The notes under the pieces: generated by a model | What the model saw: only the letters and a program-made list of their open reading frames with translations | Told to the model about the DNA's origin: nothing | Databases searched by the model: none | Part shown: positions 23,202 through 34,223 of the stretch, in pieces | How positions within the stretch are numbered: the stretch's first letter is position 1 | Layout of the letters: each line of letters opens with the position of its first letter | Assembly: GCA_037039685.1 (NCBI GenBank) | Contig: JAWNGF010000003.1 | Coordinates: 2,542,001-2,606,000 of the forward strand | Length of the DNA stretch: 64,000 nt | Origin: Ceratobasidium sp. AG-K | Taxonomy: Eukaryota; Basidiomycota; Agaricomycetes; Cantharellales; Ceratobasidiaceae | Direction of reading: 5' to 3' | Program-made: the position numbers and the translations under genes

Positions 23202-24505
23202 ATGCAGTATCATCCCCTTTCCCTCCGCACTCCTCGCTCGCACTCTGACGTTGCTTACAATATACTGGCATCATGTCTGGGCTTTAAGGCTACCGCCAAG
23301 ACACTGTGGCTCGCCTCCCGTGTTGTTCAATCCGTCGGGAACATGCTCAGTGGGTTACCCCTCATTGACGATGAGCAACTGGATATGATCTTGTGTCTAC
23401 CAGAGCCCCTTTCAGAGCTGGTAGTAAAGCTCGACGTGGATTTAGGCGACAAATTCTGGACTGGAGATCCGAGGGCAAACACTCGACTGCTGTACGCGGA
23501 GATCGTCGTCAAAGTGGCGGCGTTGATGAAGGATGGAGACGGCAGTCTAAGTGCCGGAGCGGGGGAACCCATTGGCGATGCAAATGGAGTCGATAGTGGC
23601 TACGAATCCGGAGCTTCCGCCTCCCCTTCGAGTTGTATTTCCGCTGGGACGTTAGGCGAAAATTCCGGTGAAACAGTGAGTATTCTATCCAGCGAAATTG
23701 TCGCTACTATTCAACCTCTCCTCGATAGGATTTCCTTGAAGATGAAGATTGCGAACCTGAAACGATTGCGAAACTATGCGCCACATTCATTGAGCAGCTT
23801 TTCCCTTGCTCTGACGTACAGCTCGAATCAAACCAGGCCACCCCTGGGCTGGTCCAGTTCATCGACGACACAATTTATGACGCACATGTCCCTCAATCGG
23901 TCCCGTTCTACGCACTCTTTCTCCTCTCTAGACTGCAGCGTCGATTTCCTTCCCTCGTTGCTTCTGGCCACGAACTCTTCTTTACTGCACTGGTCATAGC
24001 GGCCAAGTGCCTATGCGATATCACCTTCTCAAACAAGGTCTGGGTTCAAGCCGCAGGGTACTTGTTCAAGCTAGAGCGACTGAACGAGATGGAAAAGGGA
24101 CTGTTACAACGGCTCAACTGGGACCTTAACGTAGATCCCGAAGAACTAGAAGCGTTTCAAACAAAGATTGTTGGGCGTCATGTCGATGAAGGCTCTACCT
24201 TCACTTCAGCTAGTTGTGCGATCACCGGGAAGGGAGAGGTCAGCGATTCGCCCAAGTGGGCGCCTTCATCGCCTGCTTGGGATTTTGGTCAAAACGATGA
24301 CAGCTTGGAAATATACCAATCCGAATCGCCAAAGTAAGTGCTTCCTTCGGCCCACTCGCGCTTTAACTCATCTTTTAATGGTGCCAGTGCTCCCAGTAGC
24401 TCTCTCCAACAGATCACTGCTTTTTCTTGCTTGAGCTTTGGGTCGACTCTGGAGGCGACCCCTCCGATACGACCGTCTGACACGGGAGATGATTACTATG
24501 AGTGA
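23202..24505 (+). CDS. Pcl/Pho80-type cyclin
   Basis: I chose the ATG at 23202 (MQYHPLSLRTPRSHSDVAYN) because the conserved-looking sequence begins there; the frame is open to 23151. A GT-AG intron at 23676-23728 joins GENSGET to DFLEDEDCEPETIAKLC. The cyclin box follows: VPQSVPFYALFLLSRLQRRF, GHELFFTALVIAAKCLCD, NKVWVQAAGYLFKLERLNEM, KGLLQRLNWDLNVDPEEL. A second intron (about 24336-24387) leads to a short Ser/Pro tail ending DTGDDYYE. The LNEMEKGLLQRLNWDLNV pattern matches fungal Pcl cyclins, which activate the Pho85 kinase for cell-cycle or nutrient signalling. Pcl1/2-like is more likely than Pho80-like, with low certainty on the subclass. Confidence 0.85.
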
Positions 24506-25391
24506 ACGAGTTTGGAGTGTGGCTGGATACTTGAGCGGTAAGGTTAGATCTCCCAAGTTCCCTGCACGATCAAAAGATTCACTTACGATTAGCTGTAGGA
24601 TTCCTTGTGACTGTCACATCAGTTTTTTAGTTCTCCCTTCCCCATCCGACATCTAGCCAAAACTCATGCTCCCGTTCTCCAAATTTCCTTACTTCCAACT
24701 CCAATCCGACATATCTCTCCTCCACGGGCAGTGCGATGCGAATCTGCGGCGCGCATAAAACCTCCGCAGTCACTTTGCATAATAAACTCATTATATTGGT
24801 TACGCCGTCTGTGTACCTCATTAGGCGATTTGGACGCCCCCCAATTCACACGGACAAACTATTTCTTTCTCCTCGTATGCTATCATTTCCCTCTGCTCAG
24901 CACAAAGCGCATAGCGAGCTGAAAAAGGTCCAACAAAACCGGATCTATGGTTTGGAATTTTTGTATTACACGGACACTTTCTGTTGTTGTCACCTGCTTT
25001 CGCGCTATTTATATCCCAGACTGATTGATTTGATTGTCTCCGTGTAGTTGTAACTCGCCATTATCCTTTGTTGGTTATTTAGAGCGGTTCCATAAATTTA
25101 CGCTTCACCTGGTTTCGGCATTGTCCCCTGCATTTTGGACTACCATACGGAGAGTGTTACTACCATAGCAAAACATTTTTCTCTGAGGAGGAAACGTTAG
25201 TTAAGCGGAAATGTGCGCATGTAACTTAAGTTTGATGCTCTCGACTTTGACATTGACTCGATCTGCTAGGAGCTTACTCAGCCGCCTCACGTGCCACTTT
25301 CCCAAGGTGTAATGTCCAACAATTGATCCTTCCTGCGACGACGGAGCTTTCCCTATTGCTAAACTAAACCCCTTCATATATCGAATCCAAC
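24506..25391. other. Intergenic
   Basis: It holds the 3' flank of the cyclin and the promoter side of the Josephin gene, both read rightwards. Pyrimidine-rich stretches occur at 24640-24720, but no gene or repeat is supported. Confidence 0.5.
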
Positions 25392-26668
25392 ATGGTGGAC
25401 ATTGCAACGGCTATCACATTCATAACGACTGTTAGGCCTTACGTCGAGCCATACGTCGAGCCTCTCCTATGGAAAGGAGTTAGCTGGGCGATGGGCGACG
25501 TTGAGCGACCGAGCGACGCCATACGAGAGGTCGAGGAGTGGAAGGAACGGCAGAAGAAGCGTGAGGCAAGTGTCAAGGAAGGACTGGGTGGTTACATGTA
25601 TCACGAGCAAGTAAGCATTCCTGGATTGGATGTGTAAAAGGTACTGATATGAGGCTAGCAACCGAAGGGGTCGTTATTGTGCGGGCCAGCCGCCCTAAAT
25701 ACGCTGCTCCGTGGGTGTAGCCTTAAATAATTGCGAGCAAGAACTGACTAAGAGCAATATAGAGGGGAATTACGTAGGCGTAGCGTATCCGATCTCGGCC
25801 TGTGCTAACACTCCTCCAGTTCACACCACCTGACCTCGCTCAGATCGCACACGAACTTGATGAAACTGAGAAGAAAACCACTGCGGCATCTGAATGGGGA
25901 AGTCGTCGCCCAAACATGGATGATACAGGTACGTTCATGGCTAAAGGTGATATGGTGATTTAATGGGTTACTAGGGCATCTATCAGTCGAAGTTTTGCAA
26001 ACTGCATTAAAGAATACTTTCGATCTGACGTAAGTACTCACAGGAACCTCTGATTTGTATGACGAATGAGCGTACAGGTTGATAAAGTGGAGGAGTGAAG
26101 AGCTAAAAGCATATCAGCCCGTGCCCGAGTAAGTTCCTACACTACTTATACTGCAGAACTAATGCTAGCCTAGTACTCAACTCGCTTTCGTTCTGAATTT
26201 GGAACAACATTGGTTCACCCTCCGTCGATTTGGCCGTCTCCGCGGGAAAGGTTTCTGGTTCAACCTCAATTCTTTCTTGTCTTCACCTGAGTGGGTGGGG
26301 AACACTTATCTGCCGGTTGTGTTACAGAAGGCAGAGAAGGAGGGCAAGTTTGCTTTAATCGCACTCCATCCATCAATCCTTACATATCCATAACCAAAGG
26401 CTATACGGTATATGCTGTTCGTCCATTGGATCCTAATAATCCCGAGCACATGCTTCCTGAAACGGAAGCCGATATTCTTGCCGAGACGCTGGACGACACA
26501 TCAATCGAGGGGCAGAAGCCGGCATCAGAGCTATCCACATCGCGTGAGCATTCTGGCCCAGCGACCATTGCTTCCGGCTCAACCGTAAGTGTGAAATCTT
26601 CTTACAACCCATTGTAGCTTAACATACATCTAGTAGTCCGGGACACCTCTCTGGGTCAAATTCCTTGA
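25392..26668 (+). CDS. Josephin-domain deubiquitinase, ataxin-3-like, without UIMs
   Basis: The start at 25392 gives a 70-residue N-terminal extension (MVDIATAITFITTVRPYVEP) before GGYMYHEQ. Introns then join QPKGSLLCGPAALNTLLQGN, YFTPPDLAQIAHELDE, NMDDTGHLSVEVLQTALKN, DTQLAFVLNLEQHWFTLRRF and WFNLNSFLSSPEWVGNTYLP. The catalytic Cys (LLCG), His (QHWF) and Asn (FNLN) of Josephin proteases are all present. The segment VYAVRPLDPNNPEHMLPETE follows an intron with a GC-AG border (26344-26399). After TSREHSGPATIASGST the gene ends within about 20 codons, so the ubiquitin-interacting motifs found in the paralog at 44421-46422 are missing. Josephin proteases cleave ubiquitin chains. The last exon join, and so the exact end, is uncertain. 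Confidence 0.78.
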
Positions 26669-27988
26669 ACACAGTTTGGTTGCTATTCGTGACTCGCAAA
26701 CTGGCGAACCTCGAACTTAGTTTAGTATGAATCAGTCCGCGATTTATTTACATGTAGTTATCTAACGCTCTCGTATATATATGGTCGCTACCAATTTGCT
26801 CTGCTTAGACTGTCCCCTTACAGGTCCCAATTACTGACCTTGCTGGCAGCTTTTTGTTTGAAATTGTCACCGAGAGACTAGATACTTGATTGAAGTACGG
26901 TCATACATAATTCCGTAGCACAAACTGAGAGGAAAAGAGAACACCAGATTAAGATGATGCTGGCAGCAGAGAAAAAAAAAGGACCTCAAGAATACAAAGC
27001 GAAGGCACCCTTGCAGGACCAGGGCCAACGAAAACACAATTCGAGTGGGGTGAAGAGTTCAACACCGCCTGAAAACACACTAAATTTGACAAACTGCATA
27101 TATCAAGAGGAAGGAAATGGGGACCGACATCCCCATAGTAAACGTAAGCCATTAGCGTCCAAAAATGGCACAGATTTGGATAACATGCATGCTAAGGTGA
27201 CACAGCACAAGGTAGAGCATATAAAGCAACTCAGTAGGTGTCTTAAAGCGTGCCCAAGGATAAGGTAGGCTCTGGGTATTTGTTTTTAAGCTACAACCCC
27301 CTAACCAACCCATCACAAGTCAGTTTACCAACACTCTACTACCCAAACAGGGAATCCATAACGCCATTCCCAGCGTTGAGTTTTAGGTTATTTTTTGACC
27401 TCGCCACTGGAGCCTTGAGAGGTGAACAATCCCAGAGGTGTTCACCGCAAACTTTTCATGGAATGCGCGCTTAGTCAGCCACTTCCAATGAATTTACCTT
27501 GATTTTACTTGTTGTACCAGAGGTAGGTCAGATCAGACTGCTTGTATGCGCACTGAGGCATAGATGCATTGTTATTTGGCTGACCGCAACACTTGTTTCA
27601 CACCCCGAAGTCGCTTGACTGCTTACGTCCCAATCGACGCCAGGCAACGTGTGGGGGTAATTTTTGAAAATAAATCGATCGACGCAAGAATCAAGTAGAA
27701 CGAGCAGCTGATGCGGGCGGTAGTGTTGAGTTTCAAAGGACTACCGACTGGCTTACATTGGAGTGATATTTCGGAGACACACACGACTTGCAGACGGTCG
27801 TCTTCAACGAGCTCACGGCGGCCACGGCAAGCATACGCCGAGCTTAGTAACACGAGATTTTGAGACTCAAGCACTGGTCAACCGTACCAAGTGGGCGTGG
27901 GAGTATAAAGCGTAAAATTCCACTCGCTCACAGAACGCATATATTGGGGCGGGGAGAGAACTAATTTAAGTAAATTACATGGCGCATG
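26669..27988. other. Intergenic, left flank of the LINE
   Basis: No domain-bearing ORF was found on either strand. The right edge is the LINE target site. Short open frames (26954-27268, 27623-27874) have no recognisable content. Confidence 0.5.
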
Positions 27989-28000
27989 CCACGTGACCAC

Positions 28001-28002
<2 letters not shown>
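27989..28002. repeat. Target-site duplication of LINE, left copy (14 bp)
   Basis: CCACGTGACCACGT lies directly before the T run and recurs at 41637-41650 beyond the other end of the LINE. The last T could belong to the tail, so the duplication is 13 or 14 bp. Confidence 0.9.

Positions 28003-28033
<31 letters not shown>
28003..28033 (-). repeat. Poly(A) tail of LINE
   Basis: Thirty-one consecutive T on the plus strand form the 3' A tail of the minus-strand LINE. The 160 bp between it and the ORF2 stop are the 3' untranslated region. Confidence 0.9.
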
Positions 28034-28034
<1 letters not shown>

Positions 28035-28193
28035 GATACTATTTATAAGGCGGCCTCCTACGGGGGAGACACTGCAACAAAGCCAAACACAAAGAACAAC
28101 CCAGGCGTAGGAAAACAGCACACAGGAGAAGAAGAAAGAGAGAAAGGGGAACAAGCAGAAAGAAACTAGATAAGGTAATGAGCGCGTAAGTGA

Positions 28194-31100
28194 CTAGATA
28201 TCAACCCTCTCCAAAGCCAGAAACCCCAGAGCTGCTTTGAGACCTGCAGACTTTGAGAAGATATACAACATGTTCAGGGACCAGCTGGTGCGCTTCAGAA
28301 GCCGCCTCCCTCGGTCGTGTCTGGGACACTCCTGGAAAATGTGGGGGACAGTTTGAGAAGGGGCGCCACAAGGACAGGCAGGTGATGGGATGGATCCGAT
28401 GCATGCAAGGAATGAGGCATGCTGACCATGACCGGTAATGGCCCGGATCAGCTGAGTATGAATGCCCCTTTGATGCCCCGGCTTGGCATGGATGGGGTGC
28501 AGTTTGAGTCTTGGCGGAAAGGCAAGGCCTTGCGTCGCCAGTGACGTGGGATTAGACTTCTTGAACTGCCCCCAATCGGAATTCCAATCCCTCTGGAGCC
28601 GCTCACGTGCATGGTGTTTAATGTAATTGCTGGACCTGTTGAATCGCAAGGTTGGTGTCGCCTTTGCCGCCTTCTTGGCCAGCCTATCCGCCCGTTCATT
28701 CCCAAAGACCCCTTTGTGAGAGGGGACCCATGACAACTCGATATTCGCATCCGCGTGGAGCGGGAGAAAGTCAAGGAGGGCGCGCCTGGATGAATCCAAG
28801 GCTGATGACGTTCCCTTGGGGTCCCTTGACAAAAGGGCCTGTAGGAGTGAGGTATTATCGCATAGGATGTGAATGTGTCGGTCGTCGTTATTGTGCATGA
28901 CCTGTAAGGCGTGAAGAAGCCCTAAGGAAAGTGCCCAGGCTTCCCCGTCGTAACTAGTCACCCTACGTCCAAGACCGCCACTATCCGAGAAAACTTCTCG
29001 CCCATTCCTGAGCAAGACCCAGCTCCAACCAGTGTTGCGGCCCGTGTCGTTCGCAAAATGAGAGCCATCTGTATACAGTTCCAAAGTATCACCAGCCCGA
29101 TCACGTGCTAGGCGGCGCTTCAGAACCGTGGTGTAGGCTTTCCTTTCCGAAGGCATGCCCGCAACCCCAGGAAGGTTGACTAGGACCCTATCTCCAAAAC
29201 GGTTGAGGCCTTCCCACAGCATCGTAAGGTAAGGTACATGTTGTTCAGCTTCGGGATGAGTGAAGCTGGCAATGTGATTGATGGGTGACCGTGCCAACGG
29301 GTGTGAAACCAAGGGTGAGGAGGTCTTGAAGTCTTGAGGTAAACGACGAGCGACATGAGAGGACGAGGGTAGCAAGAGTACCTTGGCGGCATAGCCAGCC
29401 GCGGCTCTGCTGATGCAATGATGGATGGGTGGTAAGGCGGCGATATGTTGAAGGGGCGCGGTGGGGGTGGTTCGGAAGGACCCCATGACCCAACGACAGG
29501 CTTCATTCTGGACCGTCTGCAGGATCTTGCAAAGTGACTTGGCGTTCCGGTTCCTAATCCACAACAGAGAGCCATAAGTAAGAACAGGCATAACACAAGC
29601 GTTAACGAGAGTGCAGGCATGACAAACTGATAAGCCTCTAACTGTATTACCCAGCATGCGCATCCCTCCCAGGATGGATTTCGCACGCGTGGACAGCCGG
29701 GTCACATGTTTTTTGAAGTCGAGACGGCGGTCTAGGAAAAAACCTAGCCAACAGACACAATCCTTGGGGTGCAGGATGTCTTCGGCGCGAGGCCCAAGCC
29801 TGACCACCAAGTTGGTCGCCATGTCCTTCGGGCTTTTAGCAAAATGGATAAGTTCGGTTTTGTCCATTTCAGCTGATAGACCAAAGTCCTTCAAGCCGTC
29901 CTGAACGCAGCCGATGTCGTGGGCAAGATCCTCAACCCTGATGTCCTGAGTGGACCCTATACAACTAATAAGAAGGTCGTCAATATAGGCGCGTATGGAA
30001 ACGCCGTCCACCCGTAAGAGGTGGTCAATGAGAGGGGCAGTGTAGATGGAAGAAATGATAGGAGAGATGGGGGACCCTTGCGGGACGCCGCAATTACCAA
30101 GAGTGAAGAAGGAGAGTACATCACCGTTGAGCCGAAATGCGGCGGTGCGGTCTGATAGGAACGACTGCAACCAATCGCAGACTCCAACGGGAAAACCAGA
30201 CCGAGAACATATCTTGACGAGGGTGGAGTGGTCGATGTTATTGAAGTAACCGGAAATATCCATCAGAGCAACAGACATTCCCTTCTTGCGTTCATGAGTG
30301 GCGTGAATGTCATGAATGAGCGACAATCCAGCGTCCAGGCACGAGGACTTGTCACGCCCTCCGAATTGATCCGGCGGTATGAGGCCATGCTTGCCAGCGA
30401 GCGCTGACATTCGGGTAGCCATTATCTGCTCGAATAACTTGGAGGTCGTCTCGAGCAGCGAAATAGGACGGTATGACTTGGGTGCTGCCCAATCGTATCG
30501 GTTGGGTTTGGGTATAGGGGCAATGATTGCCAAGTGGAAGCACTTGGGATGGAAGCCATTAGTAATGAAAGAATTGAAAAGTTTAACAAATGTGTCAGGG
30601 GTGGCTTCAAATGCCCATTTGAGGGACTTATAATTAGTGCCAAATGCCCCAGGTGCAGATTTGTTGTGGCATTGTGAGAGATTGTCCCTGATTTCACCGG
30701 CAGAGATGCATGGGAAGGGGAGAGTGGGGCGCTGTGGGAGCACATCAACAATTTTTGAGAAGACTTGGACGTTGGCGTTGGGGAAGAAGGTCTTTTGGAA
30801 CACCTCCGCCTTTTGCTCGTCGTTGACCGCAATACCACCCGCGTGTCGGAGGGACGGTATGTTGTAGGACTTGCGGCCTCGGTACCACTGGTTAATGGAC
30901 CATATGTTTTCGGAGTTGGCGGTGGCGCAGATCTCGTTGAAGAAATCTCGCTTGGCGGTCTTGATAGAGTACCATAGGTGGCTAGAAGCCTCCTTGGTAT
31001 CTGTGAGTGGAGCGTTGTTTTGACGAAGTCTAACAACATTAGCTAATGCGTCATCGCATGATTCGTTCCACCATGGCGCCCGAGCCTTGCGCTCCCTGAC

Positions 31101-31769
31101 CACAATCTTCTCCATGGTGAGCTCGGTGGCTCGGTTCATCGCTTCCAGCAGCCATAGTGCCGTGGTTTCAATATCTTCCAAGGTGTCGAAGAGTATGGGT
31201 AACTCATCCATCAGGGCTTTGTAGGCCGAGACCCACTCCTTCCTTTTGGACTCGTCTGTGTGGTAGATAGTTCGGGACTTTGAAGGAATGTTGGGGCCTG
31301 GTGCCGAGATGTCGAACGAGATGCCGGCGTGGTCCGAGCCGAGGCCCAGGCCAAAGTCTGCGTCCCAGTTTGAGACCAGGTCATGTGAGTTGAGGTAAGC
31401 ATTAGAAATCGTGTAGTTGAGGATGGATTTGGAATCCTTCCCCTCCCTCGTGTGAGTCGTGAGGTCGTTATGAATGACGGAATCGGTGTCATGAATCCAC
31501 GCCAGGAAGTCGTTTCCCGACGAGGAAGTCGTGCCCTTTGCTCCAGGGAACTGGGCTAGGTCGCGATGTTGGATATTGAAATCCCCTGCAAACAGAGTAG
31601 GGGTCATATAGTGGGGGTGTGCAAAGAAGTCCCTTAAGGCGGACCCCTGCTCCTTCCCGTGAAAATAGACAGGCATAAGGGTGAAGTCAAGACTCCCCAG
31701 AGAAATTTCGAGGGAGAAATAATAACGAGTAGCAGGCGCATCAGGAAGTATACGCGCGCGCAGGTTGCA
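28194..31769 (-). pseudogene. LINE ORF2, main part: endonuclease C-half, reverse transcriptase, RNase H
   Basis: About 1,190 codons stay open from the LTR edge. The endonuclease half has FSLEISLGSLDFTLMPVYF and the catalytic-region LFAGDFNIQHRD, later GLGLGSDHAGISFD. The RT has APIPKPNRYDWAAPKSYRPI, GRDKSSCLDAGLSLIHDI, YFNNIDHSTL, CGVPQGSPISPIISSIY and the catalytic AYIDDLL (YIDD rather than the commoner FADD). RNase H shows LELYTDGSHF, YDGEAWALSLG, ILCDNTSLLQ and WVPSHKGVFGNERADRLAKK, giving the D-E-D-H/D set. The C-terminus has a CxC ... H ... C cluster (PACPCG ... HIFQECPRH) common in these LINEs. The start of the endonuclease lies at 38941-39283 beyond the inserted element, so the reading frame is split. 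Confidence 0.92.
31765..31769. repeat. Target-site duplication of LTR element, left copy
   Basis: TTGCA directly precedes the 5' LTR and recurs directly after the 3' LTR at 38941-38945. A 5-bp duplication is usual for Ty3/Gypsy integration. Confidence 0.93.
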
Positions 31770-32200
31770 TGTCGTGAGCCAGCTCACTCCATCGGACTCG
31801 ACTGTTGTCTCGCCCGCCTGTTCCTTTCTTCTGTGTTGTGTTCCGTTTCCGTTTGCTGCGTTGCCACCTTCTTGTGGTTATCCTGTTACATTGTGTAACG
31901 CGGCTGTGCTTTGTACGAGTCATGTCTGTTCATACAGCATGACTCACATGGACACTCCTGACTGGTAGACTGTATGACTCGGCCACTTCTTGAATATATA
32001 TAGAAGACCAACAAGCCTGGTAACCCCAGCTTGTTTTGTCTTGTCAAAACATCCCCTTCGAGTGACACTTAGAACCACCCCTACCCTCAAGAGCCTACAG
32101 ACGCTTAAGTGTGTTGCGGTTCAAGAGGTCACTCAGGTCTTAGTGCCGTCCACTCTCCGTCGCGGCTTGTCTCATAGCCACCAAGAAGAAGCTTACGACA
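31770..32200 (+). repeat. 5' LTR
   Basis: 431 bp, beginning TGTCGTGAGC and ending GCTTACGACA (6-bp inverted ends). It matches the 3' LTR except at four sites. It holds a TATA-like box and a self-priming sequence annotated separately. Confidence 0.97.
31992..32002 (+). promoter_or_regulatory. TATA-like box of the LTR promoter
   Basis: GAATATATATA lies about 30 bp before AGCTTGTTTTGT (32028-32039), the stretch complementary to the primer-binding site. That spacing fits transcription starting at or near 32028, which would define the start of R. The start site is inferred. Confidence 0.6.
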
Positions 32201-32202
32201 TT

Positions 32203-32214
32203 ACAAAACAAGCT
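32203..32214 (+). other. Candidate self-primed primer-binding site
   Basis: ACAAAACAAGCT begins 3 bp after the 5' LTR. It is the exact reverse complement of 12 bp inside the LTR (32028-32039) just after the TATA-like box. No tRNA-type TGG sequence follows the LTR. This is the layout of Tf1-type elements, whose own RNA 5' end folds back as the primer. Confidence 0.7.
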
Positions 32215-32222
32215 TAACAAAC

Positions 32223-34223
32223 ATGTCTATTCAAGAAGATGGAGGGTCACGTCCTTCATCCACCATATCAACAAGAAGAGGACCCAGTCGGGCAGCAAGG
32301 CCCACAGGATCACTAAACGAACAAGATATCGCACAAACTCAAGCAGGAGGCCCCGCCCAATCACGCCCCCAAAGTCAAGCATCAATGCCGGGAACTTTCA
32401 GCATTCCTGACATGACAACGGTACAGGAGGAAGAACCCACTATCACAAATAGAGAACCAGGAGATCTCACGAATGATCCCACTCCAGCTGTAATTCGTAT
32501 TCCAACCGCAACTCCAGGGCCATCACGTCCCCTGTGGCCGTTAGGGACTAGAAGACAGTTCTTTTCTCCCCAACCCGAAGCTCATGGGGGCATATCGCTT
32601 GTTCCTATTAGACCTCCTCCTACACCTCACGTTCCAAATGTCCCTACAGTTCCTCAAATTGAAGGAACCATCACCGGAGCAGGACCAATTCCAGTGGCTT
32701 CCCAGCCAGTCACACCGGTGATTCCAGCACCACCATATATCCCACAGGGTTACTCCGGGCAATCAGCCCCGGTACAACAAGGCGCCGGTGATCCAGGAAG
32801 CTCAAGTTCAAGTTCCAGTTCTAGCGGCAGGACTGTAATCAGCAATTTAGATGACCTAGACGACCTTCTAGAAGGAAGACACAACGCTACCCTTAGGGTT
32901 ATAGATGGAATGAGAGTCACTATAGATCAAAGGCTTAGTGGCCTAGAACAAGCCACACAGGTTCTAGCAAACAACCAGCAAATCTTTAACAACTCCATCA
33001 ACACTCTACAAGGAACCTTGACAGACATTTTAAACTCGGCAAGAAATGGCGAACATAATTCCTTTCTAGTCGGTCAAGACGTAACCCGCCTTCGAAATGA
33101 AGTTACCAACACCCAAGGACTAGTGAATAACGTATGTGAAGAACTCAACACCACCAGGCAAGCCCAACTTGAATGGAATGAGGCAGTAACACAAGGACTA
33201 GAAACCTTACGACAAGAGGGAACCTCCTTCACTACCAAAATCATGGAGGTTCAGGAAACCATCAACAATATGCGAGAAGAAATGGACAAGGCATCCCTGC
33301 ATGGGATCCCCTCTAGGCAATCAAACTCTCCACCACATCCAGACGCGGAATCTACCAGGATCGACGTATTAGAATTAAGAATCCAACGGCTGGCCGAAAA
33401 CCCAAACACGGGTAGTGGACCACGTCGTCCCAAGGTGACTCGTCCAGAAGCCTTCGACGGAAAGAAAGGGGAAGGTGCCGAAATGTTCATCACACAAATG
33501 GAAAGCTACTTTATGCGCCTGGGTGATCAATACTCTTCCAATGAAGAAAGGATCCGCGAAGCTCTAGCAAACTTCAAATCTGAGAACAAAGCCGCCACCC
33601 ACTGGGCACAAGTTCTCCTATGTTCGCTTAACCAAAGGGAAAATAACCAAAACCTCGCCTCATGGGAAAATTTCAAGTCACACTTCATGGAACAATTCAG
33701 CGACCCCAACAAAAAAGCTAAAGCCGAATCAGATATCCGAAAATGCAAACAGAACAACTCTGTAGCAAACTACGCTTCGGAATTCCGATATCTCCTGGTA
33801 GACGTAAATTGGGGTCAAGAAGCTCTGATCAACCAATTCAAGGAAGGGTTGAAATCGGAAGTCAAGACCGAACTAGCTCGCTTCGAACTAACCCTGATCA
33901 ATGAAGATGGGACAGAACGGGAACTTTCCCTTGACCGATGGATCTCAATCGCAATCTCTATTGACCAGAAATTGCAACAAATCAAGACCTCGACAGGGAA
34001 GAAGGCAGCCCAGCCAACCACTAACGGACAATCCTCTACAAAGCGGCTGCCTGATGAAGTATACAAAGCAAGGATAGCAACCAACCGCTGCCTGAAGTGC
34101 GGACAAGAAGGACACCGTTCATTCAAATGCCCGTCCAAGGAATGGATAACGACGGAACCTAGCGTTAAAGGAAGGGAAGCAACAATCGTAGAAGACTCGG
34201 GAAAAGAAGGGGTCTCCCTCTAA
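32223..34223 (+). CDS. gag: gag polyprotein of the chromovirus
   Basis: The ATG at 32223 follows the primer site closely. The 666-residue product begins MSIQEDGGSRPSSTISTRRG. It has a disordered Pro/Gln/Ser-rich N-terminus, a coiled-coil-like middle (about residues 220-380), then a capsid-like region with MFITQMESYFMRLGDQY, ANFKSENKAATHWAQVL and SHFMEQFSDPNKKAKAESDI. A CCHC zinc knuckle, CLKCGQEGHRSFKCP, lies near the C-terminus. It ends with TAA at 34221-34223. A slippery heptamer lies 15 bp before the stop codon. Gag forms the particle and packages RNA. This ORF is intact. Confidence 0.93.
   Translation: MSIQEDGGSRPSSTISTRRGPSRAARPTGSLNEQDIAQTQAGGPAQSRPQSQASMPGTFSIPDMTTVQEEEPTITNREPGDLTNDPTPAVIRIPTATPGPSRPLWPLGTRRQFFSPQPEAHGGISLVPIRPPPTPHVPNVPTVPQIEGTITGAGPIPVASQPVTPVIPAPPYIPQGYSGQSAPVQQGAGDPGSSSSSSSSSGRTVISNLDDLDDLLEGRHNATLRVIDGMRVTIDQRLSGLEQATQVLANNQQIFNNSINTLQGTLTDILNSARNGEHNSFLVGQDVTRLRNEVTNTQGLVNNVCEELNTTRQAQLEWNEAVTQGLETLRQEGTSFTTKIMEVQETINNMREEMDKASLHGIPSRQSNSPPHPDAESTRIDVLELRIQRLAENPNTGSGPRRPKVTRPEAFDGKKGEGAEMFITQMESYFMRLGDQYSSNEERIREALANFKSENKAATHWAQVLLCSLNQRENNQNLASWENFKSHFMEQFSDPNKKAKAESDIRKCKQNNSVANYASEFRYLLVDVNWGQEALINQFKEGLKSEVKTELARFELTLINEDGTERELSLDRWISIAISIDQKLQQIKTSTGKKAAQPTTNGQSSTKRLPDEVYKARIATNRCLKCGQEGHRSFKCPSKEWITTEPSVKGREATIVEDSGKEGVSL
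34199..34205 (+). promoter_or_regulatory. Candidate -1 ribosomal frameshift site (GGGAAAA)
   Basis: In the gag frame the bases read G GGA AAA, a canonical X XXY YYZ heptamer, 15 bp before the gag stop. A -1 slip here enters the pol frame directly, and that frame stays open through protease into RT. A downstream RNA structure was not modelled. Confidence 0.65.

Noticed and set aside
28001..28034. Long T run as a terminator
   Set aside because: It is the A tail of the LINE: a target-site duplication abuts it and ORF2 ends upstream on the minus strand.
31770..31790. Apparent start of LINE ORF2 at 31787 within the LTR
   Set aside because: The codon belongs to the inserted LTR (and is GTG); the real ORF2 start is the ATG at 39283 on the other side of the insertion.
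32200..32222. tRNA-primed primer-binding site after the 5' LTR
   Set aside because: No TGG-type sequence complementary to a tRNA 3' end is present; a self-priming match explains the region better.
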